Assembly (NCBI GenBank): GCA_041389885.1
Contig: JAWKRB010000038.1
Span: forward strand, 1 to 64,000
Length of the DNA stretch: 64,000 nucleotides
DNA from: JAWKRB01 sp041389885
Lineage (GTDB): Bacteria > Myxococcota_A > Polyangia > Polyangiales > Ga0077539
Direction: 5' to 3'
Shown: positions 23,903 through 31,997 of the stretch, in pieces
How the letters are laid out: the number at the start of each line of letters is the position of its first letter
Position numbering within the stretch: the stretch's first letter is position 1
The notes under the pieces: model-generated
What the model was told of the DNA's origin: nothing
Database searches by the model: none
The model's input: only the letters and a program-made list of their open reading frames with translations
Position numbers and translations under genes: made by a program

Positions 23903-26347
23903 TCAGGGAAGGTCCATGGGCAGCTCGGTCATCGCCATGGGGCGGCCGCTGTGGGCGCCCACGACCGAGAGCCAGCGGAGCAGCGTGGCGGCTTCGCGAA
24001 GCGGGAGCACCGATCCCAGGGCTGAGGGCCCCGACGCCGTGGTGAGCAGCCCCGTGACCAGACGGAGCAGCCCGCCGGGCTCTTCGGGGAGGTTCACGAT
24101 CTCGGCGTCGTCGCGCAGTCCGGCGAGCTCGCGGGCGCGGTCCAGGGCGTCGAGAAAGCCGCCGACGCGGTCGACGAGCCCGTGCTCCAGGGCGCGCTCG
24201 CCGGTGAAGACCCGGCCCTCGCCCACGGCGTCGACGCTGGCGACGTCGCGGTGGCGCCCCGCCGCGACCCTGCGGAGAAAGAGGTTGTAGAACTCGCCGA
24301 TCTTCTGCCCGAGGAGCCGCCGCTCGGCGGGGTCGTAGGGGCGAAACACGCTGTCCATGTCGGCGTGGTCGCCGCGGCGCGAGAGCTCGACGCCGACGTG
24401 CAGCCGCGCGAGGAGGTTCGCGACGTCGGCCTTGCCGTAGAAGATCCCGATGGAGCCCGTGAGGGTGAAGGCGTTGGTGAAGATCTCCCGCGCGCCCGCG
24501 GCGACGTAGTAGCCCCCCGACGCGGCGACGCGCCCAAAGCTCGCCACCACGGGCTTGCGGCGGCTCGCGAGGGTCACCGCGCGCCAGATGAGGTCGCTCG
24601 CGAGGGCGCTACCCCCAGGCGAGTCGACGCGCAGCACGATGGCGCCCACGCGCGGGTTCGCCGCGGCGGCCTCGATCGACTGCACCACGTCCCGGTCTCC
24701 CGACATGCGATTGCCCAACAGCGGGATCACCCGCGACTCGCCGTCGACGATGTCGCCGTCGATCCAGATCACGGCGACGGCGGGGCCCGGCGCCCAGCGG
24801 CGCGACCCCTCGGCCACGTAGTCGTCGAGCTCGACGGCGCGCGCGCGGGTGGCGCGGGACATGGCACGCTCGGCGACGTCGAGGGTCACCACGGCGTCGA
24901 CCACCTGGGCGCTCAGGGCCTCGCGGGCGGTGTACGGGCCGCCCGTGATCGCCTGCGACGCGTGACCCGCGAGGGCGCTCCGCTGCGCCGCCGCGCCCCG
25001 CAGGAGCGTCGCGAACCACCCGTCGAGGAGGGACTCCTCCTGCGCGCGCGCGGTGGGCGTGGAGGATCCGCGGGTGAGCTGCTCGGCGGCGCTCTTCCAG
25101 TCGGCGATGCGCACGAAATCGGTGCGAACGCCGAGGTCCCAGAGCGCGGGGCCGAGGAAGTACCGCGCGCTGCGAAGTCCCTGCATGCGAACGCCCCCGG
25201 CGGGGTCGACGGTGATTCGATCGACGCCGGCGCAGGCGAACCACGTCGCGGTGTTCGCCTCGGTGAGGTGGCATCCCACGCGCACGCCGCCCCGGCGGAG
25301 CCGCTGAAACGCGTCGCGGAGCTCCTCGCCGCTGGCGAGGCCAGGCACGTCGGCGCGGGGCGCGAAGAGCACGCCGCGCACCGAGGGATCGCGTCGCAGG
25401 CGCTCGAGGCGCAGGAGCAGCCGCGCGAAGCCGCGAGGCCCCGGCTCGTCGGTGAGGGGCACCGTCACGGTCACCGTGGGCGAGGGGAGGCTCACGGCGC
25501 TGCGCTCGCCGCTCAGGCCCGCAGAGACCGCGAGGCCCGCGCGGTCGCCGGCGCCGAGGTACCCGCCGACGCCCACGTCCGCCGCGCCCCAGCGCACGTC
25601 GAGGCCGACGCCCGCGCGCCAGAGCTCCGCGCCGAATTCGTAGACGCCCTCGGCGCGCAAGAAGCCCACGTGGGGAATGGCCACCCGCGCCGCGCCCCGC
25701 GCGACGAGCTGGCCCCGCAGGTCGAGGGAGGCGTCGGCGCCGAAGGTGAGCGCGTCGCTCCCCGTGGGGCGCACGGCGGCGCCGCCCACGAAGGCCGTGT
25801 CGATGCCGCCCTCGACGCTGCGCGGGCCCCACACGTTGCGCGCCGTCAGACCGAGGGCGAAGTGCGCGCTGGGGCGCCAGAGGGCGCCGACGTCCATCGC
25901 GGCGTCGGTGGAGAGGTCGCCGCGGGTGTCGGGCGCGGTGACCACCGTGCGAAACTGAAGGCCCACGGTGAGCCGCGAGGTGAAGGCGTAGGCGAGCCCG
26001 AGGTCGAACGACCCCCAGTGCGGGCCCGTGCGGGGCGATGGGAGCTCTGGCCGGTGCCACTGCGCGCCCACGGCGACGCCGAAGCCGAAGGGCAGCGGCG
26101 AGGCGAACGACACGGCGGTCGCGCCGAGGGAGCCCGCGGCGCCCTCGAGGGGGTGCACGCTCGTCGCGCGGAGCGACCAGGTCCTGCCGACGCCGACGCC
26201 GCCGGGGTTCACGCGCAGGGCGTCGGCGCCGGCCACCGAGGCCACCGAGGCACCGGGGAGCGAGACCTCGCCTGGCAGCCCCTGCGCCTGGGCGGCGGCG
26301 GGGAGCGTGAGCGTGAGGACGACTGCGAACCGCGCGAGACGCTCCAT
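23903..26347 (-). CDS. sppA: Signal peptide peptidase SppA fused to an N-terminal outer-membrane-like domain
   Basis: This is an 814-residue protein. A signal peptide (to AQAQG) leads into about 280 residues of glycine-rich alternating strands (SLRATSVHPLEG, FGFGVAVGAQWHRPEL, LTVGLQFRTVVTAPDTRG). These read like a porin-type or PorV-like beta-barrel rather than the usual single membrane helix of SppA. From about residue 300 the double S49 peptidase domain follows. The catalytic Lys is in ADWKSAAEQ (about residue 415) and the nucleophilic Ser in RVAASGGYYVAAG (about 611). LRVDSPGGSALASD and LTGSIGIFYGK are conserved SppA motifs. SppA degrades cleaved signal peptides in other bacteria. The N-terminal fusion suggests a different location or substrate. 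Confidence 0.85.
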   Translation of the reverse strand: MERLARFAVVLTLTLPAAAQAQGLPGEVSLPGASVASVAGADALRVNPGGVGVGRTWSLRATSVHPLEGAAGSLGATAVSFASPLPFGFGVAVGAQWHRPELPSPRTGPHWGSFDLGLAYAFTSRLTVGLQFRTVVTAPDTRGDLSTDAAMDVGALWRPSAHFALGLTARNVWGPRSVEGGIDTAFVGGAAVRPTGSDALTFGADASLDLRGQLVARGAARVAIPHVGFLRAEGVYEFGAELWRAGVGLDVRWGAADVGVGGYLGAGDRAGLAVSAGLSGERSAVSLPSPTVTVTVPLTDEPGPRGFARLLLRLERLRRDPSVRGVLFAPRADVPGLASGEELRDAFQRLRRGGVRVGCHLTEANTATWFACAGVDRITVDPAGGVRMQGLRSARYFLGPALWDLGVRTDFVRIADWKSAAEQLTRGSSTPTARAQEESLLDGWFATLLRGAAAQRSALAGHASQAITGGPYTAREALSAQVVDAVVTLDVAERAMSRATRARAVELDDYVAEGSRRWAPGPAVAVIWIDGDIVDGESRVIPLLGNRMSGDRDVVQSIEAAAANPRVGAIVLRVDSPGGSALASDLIWRAVTLASRRKPVVASFGRVAASGGYYVAAGAREIFTNAFTLTGSIGIFYGKADVANLLARLHVGVELSRRGDHADMDSVFRPYDPAERRLLGQKIGEFYNLFLRRVAAGRHRDVASVDAVGEGRVFTGERALEHGLVDRVGGFLDALDRARELAGLRDDAEIVNLPEEPGGLLRLVTGLLTTASGPSALGSVLPLREAATLLRWLSVVGAHSGRPMAMTELPMDLP

Positions 26348-26387
26348 CGCCGCGAAGGTAGCGCAACCCGCGCGGGGCGGCGCAGGG

Positions 26388-27113
26388 TCAACCCTGGAGA
26401 GGCGCGTCGGCGCTCAGGGCGGCTTCTACGCGCGCGCGCGCTTCGGGCAGCAACCCCCCGCGCCAGCCCCCCCGGAGGTTCGCGACGGGGAACAGCGCCA
26501 GACGCTCGGAGGCATCGACGGCGTTGGTGAGCTCGAGCACGCCGAGGCGGCGGCTGCGGGCGTAGTGGAGGCACTCGAGCAGCGTCGCGAGCGCGCCCAC
26601 GGCGTCGTAGCCCGCGCGGTCGAGGCGCTCGGCGAGGTGACCCGGCCGTCGCTCGATCTCGCGCAGCAGGATCACCACGCCCGTCGCGGGCACGAAGGCC
26701 CCCGCGCTCCCCGCGCCCGCGAAGCCGTCGGGGATCTCGCTCACCGCCGCGCCGAGCTCGGGCACCCGCGCCGCGAGCACCGCCATGGGGCGGGTGTATG
26801 TGCGCAGGGGGCACTCCCCCGGGCCGCGCCAGTACGAGAGCCCGAGGTCGCCGAGGAAGTACACGGGGTGCGAGAAGCCCGCGAGGACGCCCGTCGCGAA
26901 GCTCACCACCGAGGCCCAGGGGCCCCCGTCGCCCTCGCGCAGGGCGGCCCACGCGTCGCGCATGCGCGGGAGCCACCGCGCCGCGAAGTCTCGCGCCTCG
27001 GGGGAGTCGAAGGCCCTGGGGAACAGCGCGTCGCCCCGCACCGCCGAGGGGAACACCGTCGCCACCGCCTCGTCCTCGTCGAAGGGGTGGAGGGTGACGG
27101 CGAAGGGGGTCAC
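26388..27113 (-). CDS. Conserved-looking protein translationally coupled to the CNB-domain gene, unknown
   Basis: This 241-residue protein starts at GTG 27113, which overlaps the stop of the upstream gene (GTGA). It is soluble, with no signal peptide or membrane segment. It contains VYFLGDLGLSYWRGPGECPL, RPMAVLAARVPELGAAVSEI, and a long helix (AVGALATLLECLHYARSRRL). I do not recognise a family. The coupling suggests that its product acts with the cyclic-nucleotide-binding protein. Its stop lies 40 bases before the sppA start on the same strand, so sppA may be cotranscribed. Confidence 0.7.
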   Translation of the reverse strand: MTPFAVTLHPFDEDEAVATVFPSAVRGDALFPRAFDSPEARDFAARWLPRMRDAWAALREGDGGPWASVVSFATGVLAGFSHPVYFLGDLGLSYWRGPGECPLRTYTRPMAVLAARVPELGAAVSEIPDGFAGAGSAGAFVPATGVVILLREIERRPGHLAERLDRAGYDAVGALATLLECLHYARSRRLGVLELTNAVDASERLALFPVANLRGGWRGGLLPEARARVEAALSADAPLQG

Positions 27114-27667
27114 TCCACGGGGGTGCCGCCGGAGGGCGGCATGGTCGACAGGTGGCGGGTGATCTTCTCCGCGGCGCTCTTGGCCCGGCCCGCGATCATC
27201 GCCTCGAGGAGCCGCCGCGCCGCGGGGGCCCGGTCGAGCACCTCGTCGATGTCGGCCTTGTCGAAGCGCACCAGGGTCACGTCGGTGAGCGCGCGCACCG
27301 TCGCGGTGCGGGCGCGGCCGGTGAGCATCGCCACCTCGCCGAAGAAGCCCCCGCGCTGGAGCGTGCCCAGCGACACCGGGCTGCCGCTGACGCTGGTGGT
27401 GACCTCGACCACGCCGTGATCGATCAGGTAGAAGTCGTCGCCGAGCTCGCCCTCCGCGAGAATCTCCCGACCCGCGGTGCACACCATCACGACCCCTCGC
27501 TCGACCAGCTCACGCCGGGCGGCCTCGTCGAGGGAGCGAAAGAGGAACGACCCCTCGATGGTGGCCTCGACTCCGTTCCAGAGGTTCTCGAGCACCTCGG
27601 CGCTCAGGCGCGGGCTCTCTTCGGCGCCCGAGGCGGTGGTCGACCCCTTCGAGGATCTGGTTTCCAT
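27110..27667 (-). CDS. Cyclic-nucleotide-binding-domain protein without DNA-binding domain
   Basis: The protein has 185 residues. After a Ser-rich start, residues about 40-155 form a Crp/CAP-type effector domain: LFRSLDEAARRELVERGVVM, REILAEGELGDDFYLIDHG, SLGTLQRGGFFGEVAMLTGR and TATVRALTDVTLVRFDKAD. The phosphate-binding cassette FGEVAMLTGRARTATV has the Glu and the Arg expected for cNMP binding (RARTA). No helix-turn-helix follows; the tail is a single helix, so it is not itself a Crp-type transcription factor. It is divergent from a Ser/Thr kinase gene over a 162-base region that contains a palindromic operator-like site. Confidence 0.85.
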   Translation of the reverse strand: METRSSKGSTTASGAEESPRLSAEVLENLWNGVEATIEGSFLFRSLDEAARRELVERGVVMVCTAGREILAEGELGDDFYLIDHGVVEVTTSVSGSPVSLGTLQRGGFFGEVAMLTGRARTATVRALTDVTLVRFDKADIDEVLDRAPAARRLLEAMIAGRAKSAAEKITRHLSTMPPSGGTPVE

Positions 27668-27709
27668 CGTGGGCTACGCTAGCGCGCCACGGTCGCGAGA
27701 CGCCAGTTT

Positions 27710-27727
27710 CTCTCGCGCACGCGAGAG
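27710..27727. promoter_or_regulatory. Operator-like inverted repeat between CNB-domain gene and kinase gene
   Basis: CTCTCGCG, two bases (CA), then CGCGAGAG form perfect 8-bp arms. The site lies 43 bases from the start codon of the minus-strand gene and 103 bases before the kinase start, in the only shared intergenic region. Dimeric-regulator binding is the natural reading. The cognate regulator is not in the window. Confidence 0.45.
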
Positions 27728-27829
27728 CTCCTGCGGGAGGCGGGGGCGCCGGGGGAGCGCCGGGCTGCCGGGGGTGCAAACGCGAGGTAGGTGATGGTAG
27801 GATGCCGCGCCTCCGCCGAGACCCACCCC

Positions 27830-29884
27830 ATGGCGCACCACTCCTCGCTACCGCCACCTCACGCGATCGTGCCGGGCACACGCCTCGGTCGTTATGAGAT
27901 CATCGCCGAGCTCGGCACCGGCGGGATGGCGACGGTGTACCTCGGCCGCGCGCTCTCGGTGGCGGGCTTTCAGCGCCTCGTCGCGATCAAGTACCTGCAC
28001 CCTCACCTGCTGAAGGACGAGACCTTCGTGCAGATGTTCCTGGATGAGGGGCGGCTCGCGGCGCGGATTCACCACCCGAACGTGGTGGGCACCCTCGACC
28101 TGGTGCATGAGTCGGAGGGGCTCTACATCGTGTCGGAGTACATCGAGGGCGACCAGCTGCTCTCGCTGTTTCGCGCGGCGAGGGACCAGAACGGGCGCAT
28201 CCCGGTGGGCATCACCGTGCGGATCATGCTCGACATCCTGGCCGGGCTCCACGCGGCGCACGACCTCGTCGACGACCTGGGCACCCCGCTCAAGCCCGTG
28301 CACCGCGATGTCTCTCCGCAGAACATCCTCGTCGGCGCCGACGGCATCTCTCGCATCACCGACTTCGGCATCGCCAAGGCCGAGGAGCGCATCTCGAACA
28401 CCCGCGACGGGATCGTGAAGGGGAAGCTCTCGTACATGGCGCCCGAGCAGCCCAACGACCTCCCCATCGACCGGCGCACGGACGTGTTCTCCGCCGCGAC
28501 GGTGCTGTGGGAGTGCCTGACCGGGCGTCGGCTCTTCCCTGGCAAGACCGACGGCGAGGTGCTGCAGAACCTGCTCAACCGCCCGATCCTGCACCTGCGC
28601 GAGGTCGACGGGGAGTTCTCGACGGCCCTCGATGATGTCCTGGCCAAGGCCCTGTCGCGCAACATCGAAGACCGCTTCGACACCGCCGCCGACTTCGCCG
28701 ACGCCCTCGAGGTGGCCGCGATCCCGCTGGGCATCGCGACGCCCCGGGAGGTCGCGCGGCACGTCAAGGAGATCGCCTCGGAGAAGCTCACCGAGGTGAA
28801 GCAGCGCCGTCGCGCGATGACCACCCGCGACCTGCCGGTGTTTCGCGCGAGCGTGGTCCCCGCGGGGGAGAGCGAGGTCGCCGCCGCGCCCACGCCCTCG
28901 GGCGTGCACAGCATCGGCGCCTCCGCCGCGAGCGCGCAGGCGTCCGTCGCGACCTCGGTCGACGAGGCGCCCACGCGGGTGCAGAGCCCGAGCCTCGTCC
29001 CCGAGCCTGAGGCGCTGCGCTCGCCGCTGCCTCCGCTGCCCCGCGCGGCCCCAGCGCTCCCGCCGCCGTCGTCGCGCAAGGCGTCACGCCCCGACGCGGC
29101 CCCGCCGCCGCTCCCGGCGCGCACGTCGCACCCGGAGCTGCCCCGGGCCGAGGCCGCGGCGCCCGAGCCGGCGCCCGCCGAGCCCTCGACGATCGCGTCC
29201 ACGCCCGTTCGGGAGGCCACGCCCCCCGATCCCGAGAGCTTCGACTCCGAGGCGCCGACGCTCGCCGCGATCAGCTTTCCGCAGGCTCCGTCGCAGCCGT
29301 CGATGGTCCCCGCCCCGCTGGCCTTCGCGCCGTCGCCGCGCGATGGGGGTTCCGCCCTGCAACCGACGGCGCCGTCGCGTCGGTCGAACGCCTCCCTCAT
29401 CGCGGTGGTGGTCGTGGGCATCGGCGTCGCGCTGGGCCTCGCGATCTACCGCTTCACCACCGCCGACTCGACGCCCCCTCCCGCGTCGCGGGCCGAGCTC
29501 CAGCCGACGCACTCGCAGGCGCCCGAGCCCCCTTCGCAGCCGACGAACGTCGTGCCACCGCCGATGGCCGAGCCCCAGGTCGCCCCGCCGCCTCCGGTCG
29601 CGCGCCCCGCGCCTCCGGTCGCGCGTCCCGCGCCTCCGGTCGCGCGTCCCGTGGCGCCGGTCGCGCGTCCCGTGGCGCCGGTCGCGCGTCCCGTGCCTCC
29701 GGTCGCGCGCCCCGTGGCGCCAGTCGCGCGCCCCGTGGCGCCGGTCGCGCGTCCCGTGGCGCCGGTCGCGCGTCCTGTGGCGCCCGCGACAAGTCCTGTC
29801 GTTCCGGTCGCGCGCCCCGTGGCGCCGGTTCTGCCTCCACCTTCGCCGCCCTCGCGGGAGAGCGACCTGCCGACCTCGATCTGA
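27830..29884 (+). CDS. Hanks-type Ser/Thr protein kinase, membrane-anchored
   Basis: This 684-residue protein starts at the ATG at 27830. The kinase domain spans about 21-290: glycine loop GTGGMATVYLG, Lys54 in VAIKYL, HRDVSPQNIL (158-167), DFGIAK (178-183), and KGKLSYMAPEQ as the APE segment. All catalytic residues are intact. A long Ser/Pro/Ala-rich juxtamembrane region follows (about 340-515). A single transmembrane helix (SLIAVVVVGIGVALGLAIY, about 521-541) leads to an exported Pro-rich tail built of VARPVAP-type heptads. The layout is that of myxobacterial receptor-type kinases. Its stop codon overlaps the start of the next gene (TGATG), so the TPR protein is probably a partner or substrate. 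Confidence 0.95.
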   Translation: MAHHSSLPPPHAIVPGTRLGRYEIIAELGTGGMATVYLGRALSVAGFQRLVAIKYLHPHLLKDETFVQMFLDEGRLAARIHHPNVVGTLDLVHESEGLYIVSEYIEGDQLLSLFRAARDQNGRIPVGITVRIMLDILAGLHAAHDLVDDLGTPLKPVHRDVSPQNILVGADGISRITDFGIAKAEERISNTRDGIVKGKLSYMAPEQPNDLPIDRRTDVFSAATVLWECLTGRRLFPGKTDGEVLQNLLNRPILHLREVDGEFSTALDDVLAKALSRNIEDRFDTAADFADALEVAAIPLGIATPREVARHVKEIASEKLTEVKQRRRAMTTRDLPVFRASVVPAGESEVAAAPTPSGVHSIGASAASAQASVATSVDEAPTRVQSPSLVPEPEALRSPLPPLPRAAPALPPPSSRKASRPDAAPPPLPARTSHPELPRAEAAAPEPAPAEPSTIASTPVREATPPDPESFDSEAPTLAAISFPQAPSQPSMVPAPLAFAPSPRDGGSALQPTAPSRRSNASLIAVVVVGIGVALGLAIYRFTTADSTPPPASRAELQPTHSQAPEPPSQPTNVVPPPMAEPQVAPPPPVARPAPPVARPAPPVARPVAPVARPVAPVARPVPPVARPVAPVARPVAPVARPVAPVARPVAPATSPVVPVARPVAPVLPPPSPPSRESDLPTSI
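29599..29835 (+). repeat. 21-bp tandem repeat encoding VARPVAP heptads
   Basis: Roughly ten in-frame units of GTCGCGCGTCCCGTGGCGCCG and variants encode (P/V)-VARP-(V/A)-(A/P)-P heptads in the extracytoplasmic tail of the kinase. A Pro every two to three residues implies an extended polyproline stalk. Unit length preserves frame. Confidence 0.85.
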
Positions 29885-30891
29885 TGACCCAACCCCGATC
29901 ACACCGTCTCGTCTGGAGCGTCGTCGCGTCGCTGTCGCTGGGAGCGACCTCCGCGCGCGCTCAGACTCCGCCCGTCGAGGCGAGCCAGGCCTCGGCCGCG
30001 CAGGCGCGCTTCGACGCCGGCCGCGCGCGCTTCGAGGCGCAGGACTGGGAGGGCGCGCAGCGTGAGTTTCGCGCCTCGCTCGAGCTCTACCGCAGCCCGA
30101 ACACGCAGCTGTACCTCGGGCTCTGCGCGCTGCGCATGGGCCGCGTCGTCGACGCCTTCAACACGCTCACCGCCGCCGCCGAGTCGGCCGGGGCGCTCGC
30201 GCAGGGCGACTCCCGCTACGCCTCGACGAGGGAGCGCGCGCTGCGCGAGCTGGAGACCCTCGACGGGCGCGTCGCCCGCCTGGCCCTGCGCGTCCCCGAG
30301 TCGCCGCCCGCGTTGACCGTGCGCGTCGCCGGCGCGCTCGTGCCGCCGTCGGCGCTCGGGTCTCCGCAGGCCTTCTTGCCGGGCGAGGTCGAGGTCGTCG
30401 CCGAGGCGCCGGGCTTTCAGACCTTTCGACGGAGCCTTCGCCTCGCGCCCGGCGGACTGGCTTCGGTCGACGTGACGCTGCAGCGACTCGCGCCGCCCGC
30501 GAGCCCGGTGGTCGCGCCCGTCGTCCCGCCGGCCTCGGCGACGCGGGGCGGAGGCGTGCGCACCGCGGGCTTCGTGGTGGGGGCGCTGAGCCTCGCGGGC
30601 TTCGGCATGTTCGTCGGCTTCGGGCTGCAGGCGCAGTCGCGCTACGACGAGCTGATCGCGGCGTGCCGGGGGCAGCGGTGCCCCGCGCGCAACGTGCCCG
30701 CGATCGATGAGGGCCAGCAGTGGCAGACCCTCGCGAACGTCGGCCTCGGAGCGGGGGTGGGGCTGCTCGTGGTCGGCACGATCATGGTCGCCGTGGGCGG
30801 GCCCCGCGCCGCGACCGAGACGCAGCGCGCCTCGGTGCGTCTCTGGACGGATCCCTCGCGAGGGATGCTGGGGGTCGCCGGTGCGTTCTGA
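29884..30891 (+). CDS. TPR and PEGA-like protein with membrane segments, kinase partner
   Basis: This 335-residue protein begins one base inside the kinase stop. A signal peptide (to SARAQ) precedes TPR-type helices (RFDAGRARFEAQDWEGAQRE, then ASLELYRSPNTQLYLGLCAL). A strand-rich segment follows with the PEGA-like pattern PGEVEVVAEAPGFQTFRRSL. Two hydrophobic helices come next (GFVVGALSLAGFGMFVGFGL; VGLGAGVGLLVVGTIMVAVG). Many myxobacterial kinase genes are followed by such TPR/PEGA proteins, which probably sense or scaffold at the envelope; the precise role is inference. The following gene overlaps its 3' end by 11 bases. Confidence 0.8.
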   Translation: MTQPRSHRLVWSVVASLSLGATSARAQTPPVEASQASAAQARFDAGRARFEAQDWEGAQREFRASLELYRSPNTQLYLGLCALRMGRVVDAFNTLTAAAESAGALAQGDSRYASTRERALRELETLDGRVARLALRVPESPPALTVRVAGALVPPSALGSPQAFLPGEVEVVAEAPGFQTFRRSLRLAPGGLASVDVTLQRLAPPASPVVAPVVPPASATRGGGVRTAGFVVGALSLAGFGMFVGFGLQAQSRYDELIAACRGQRCPARNVPAIDEGQQWQTLANVGLGAGVGLLVVGTIMVAVGGPRAATETQRASVRLWTDPSRGMLGVAGAF

Positions 30892-31966
30892 CGCGAAGCC
30901 TCTCGGTCGACACGCCGCTCCGGGCGTCGCCCTCGCGCTCGCGCTGGTCGCGGGTTGCTCCTACGATTGGGACGGCCTCCGGCCCGGCGCGACCTTCGTC
31001 CCCGACGCGTCTCGCGAAGACGTCCTGACGCCGACCGACGTCGTGGGGGCCGACGTCGTCGACGCGGGCGCGTCGGTCGACGGGGCCTCGCCCGTCGACG
31101 CGGTCCCGCCGACCGACGTCACCGCGCCGACCGACGTCACCGCGCCGACCGACGTCACCGCGCCGAGGGACGTCGTCGCGATGGACGTGGTCGACGTCCC
31201 GGTCGCCCGCGACGTGGTCGACGTGCCGGCCCCGATGGACGTGCAGGTCGCCCGCGACGTGGTCGACGTGCCGGTGATCGTCGACCGACCCGACGTGGTC
31301 GACGTGCCGGTGATCGTCGACCGACCCGACGTGGTGATCCCGCCCGCCGACACGGGCCCCACCTGCACCGGGTTGAGCTGCCCGTGTCAACCCGGCAACC
31401 CTACGGGGTACTGCCAGGTCGGGCGCCGCTGCGTGTCGGGCGCGTGCGCGACCCTCGCCGCCGAGGGGGCGCTGGTCATCACCGAAATCATGAACGACAC
31501 CGACAACCCGGTGTCTGAGCCCGACGGCGAGTGGATCGAGGTCTACAACCCCGCGCCTTACGCCGTCGACCTTCGCGGGATGCGCGTGCGCGACCTCGCG
31601 GCGATGTCGGCGATCACCTCGACGGGGCCCGCGCTGTTGGTGCTCCCGCTGGGCTACGCGGTCATCGCGCGCTCGGCGAACCTGGGCATCTCGGGCGGTC
31701 CCGCGGTCGCGCTCGCGACCTACGACATGATCACCCTGAACAACTCCGGCACCGAGACGGTGACCCTGAGCACCGCGGACGACGTCGTCCTCGACTCGGT
31801 GAGCTACGGCTCGGGTTGGCCCAACACCCCCGGGCGGTCCAAGGCGCTCCGGCCGGGCATCCTCGACTCGACGATGAACAACATCGGCACGAACTGGTGC
31901 GCCTCGGGGACGAACTACACCACGTCGAACTTCGGCTCCCCCGGCGCTCCGAACAGCTGCATGTGA
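30881..31966 (+). CDS. Lamin-tail-domain lipoprotein with Asp-Val tether
   Basis: This 361-residue protein has a GTG start at 30881 inside the end of the preceding gene, giving translational coupling. The signal ends LVAGC (lipobox). Residues about 45-165 are an Asp-Val-rich tether with two internal DNA repeats. A short Cys-rich element (LSCPCQPGNPTGYCQVGRRC) follows. The lamin-tail (LTD) fold then spans about 190-360: VITEIMNDTDNP, DGEWIEVYNPAPYAVDLRGM, then LPLGYAVIARSA, MITLNNSGTETVTL and the closing NFGSPGAPNSC. LTD modules in bacteria occur on secreted nucleases and surface proteins and are thought to bind ligands. No nuclease is attached here. Confidence 0.85.
   Translation: MRSDAKPLGRHAAPGVALALALVAGCSYDWDGLRPGATFVPDASREDVLTPTDVVGADVVDAGASVDGASPVDAVPPTDVTAPTDVTAPTDVTAPRDVVAMDVVDVPVARDVVDVPAPMDVQVARDVVDVPVIVDRPDVVDVPVIVDRPDVVIPPADTGPTCTGLSCPCQPGNPTGYCQVGRRCVSGACATLAAEGALVITEIMNDTDNPVSEPDGEWIEVYNPAPYAVDLRGMRVRDLAAMSAITSTGPALLVLPLGYAVIARSANLGISGGPAVALATYDMITLNNSGTETVTLSTADDVVLDSVSYGSGWPNTPGRSKALRPGILDSTMNNIGTNWCASGTNYTTSNFGSPGAPNSCM
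31089..31343 (+). repeat. Short in-frame repeats encoding the Asp-Val tether
   Basis: CCGACCGACGTCACCGCG (18 bp) recurs about three to four times at 31108-31165. A 36-bp unit encoding VVDVPVIVDRPD occurs twice at about 31258-31334. Both are multiples of three and sit wholly inside the tether. Confidence 0.8.
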
Positions 31967-31997
31967 TGGTCGCTCAGGGCACATCCGCGGGGCGCCG

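Noticed and set aside
29599..29835. Pro-rich heptads as a separate gene on the opposite strand
   Set aside because: Antisense frames across the repeat are open only because the repeat lacks stops. The kinase frame explains the sequence.
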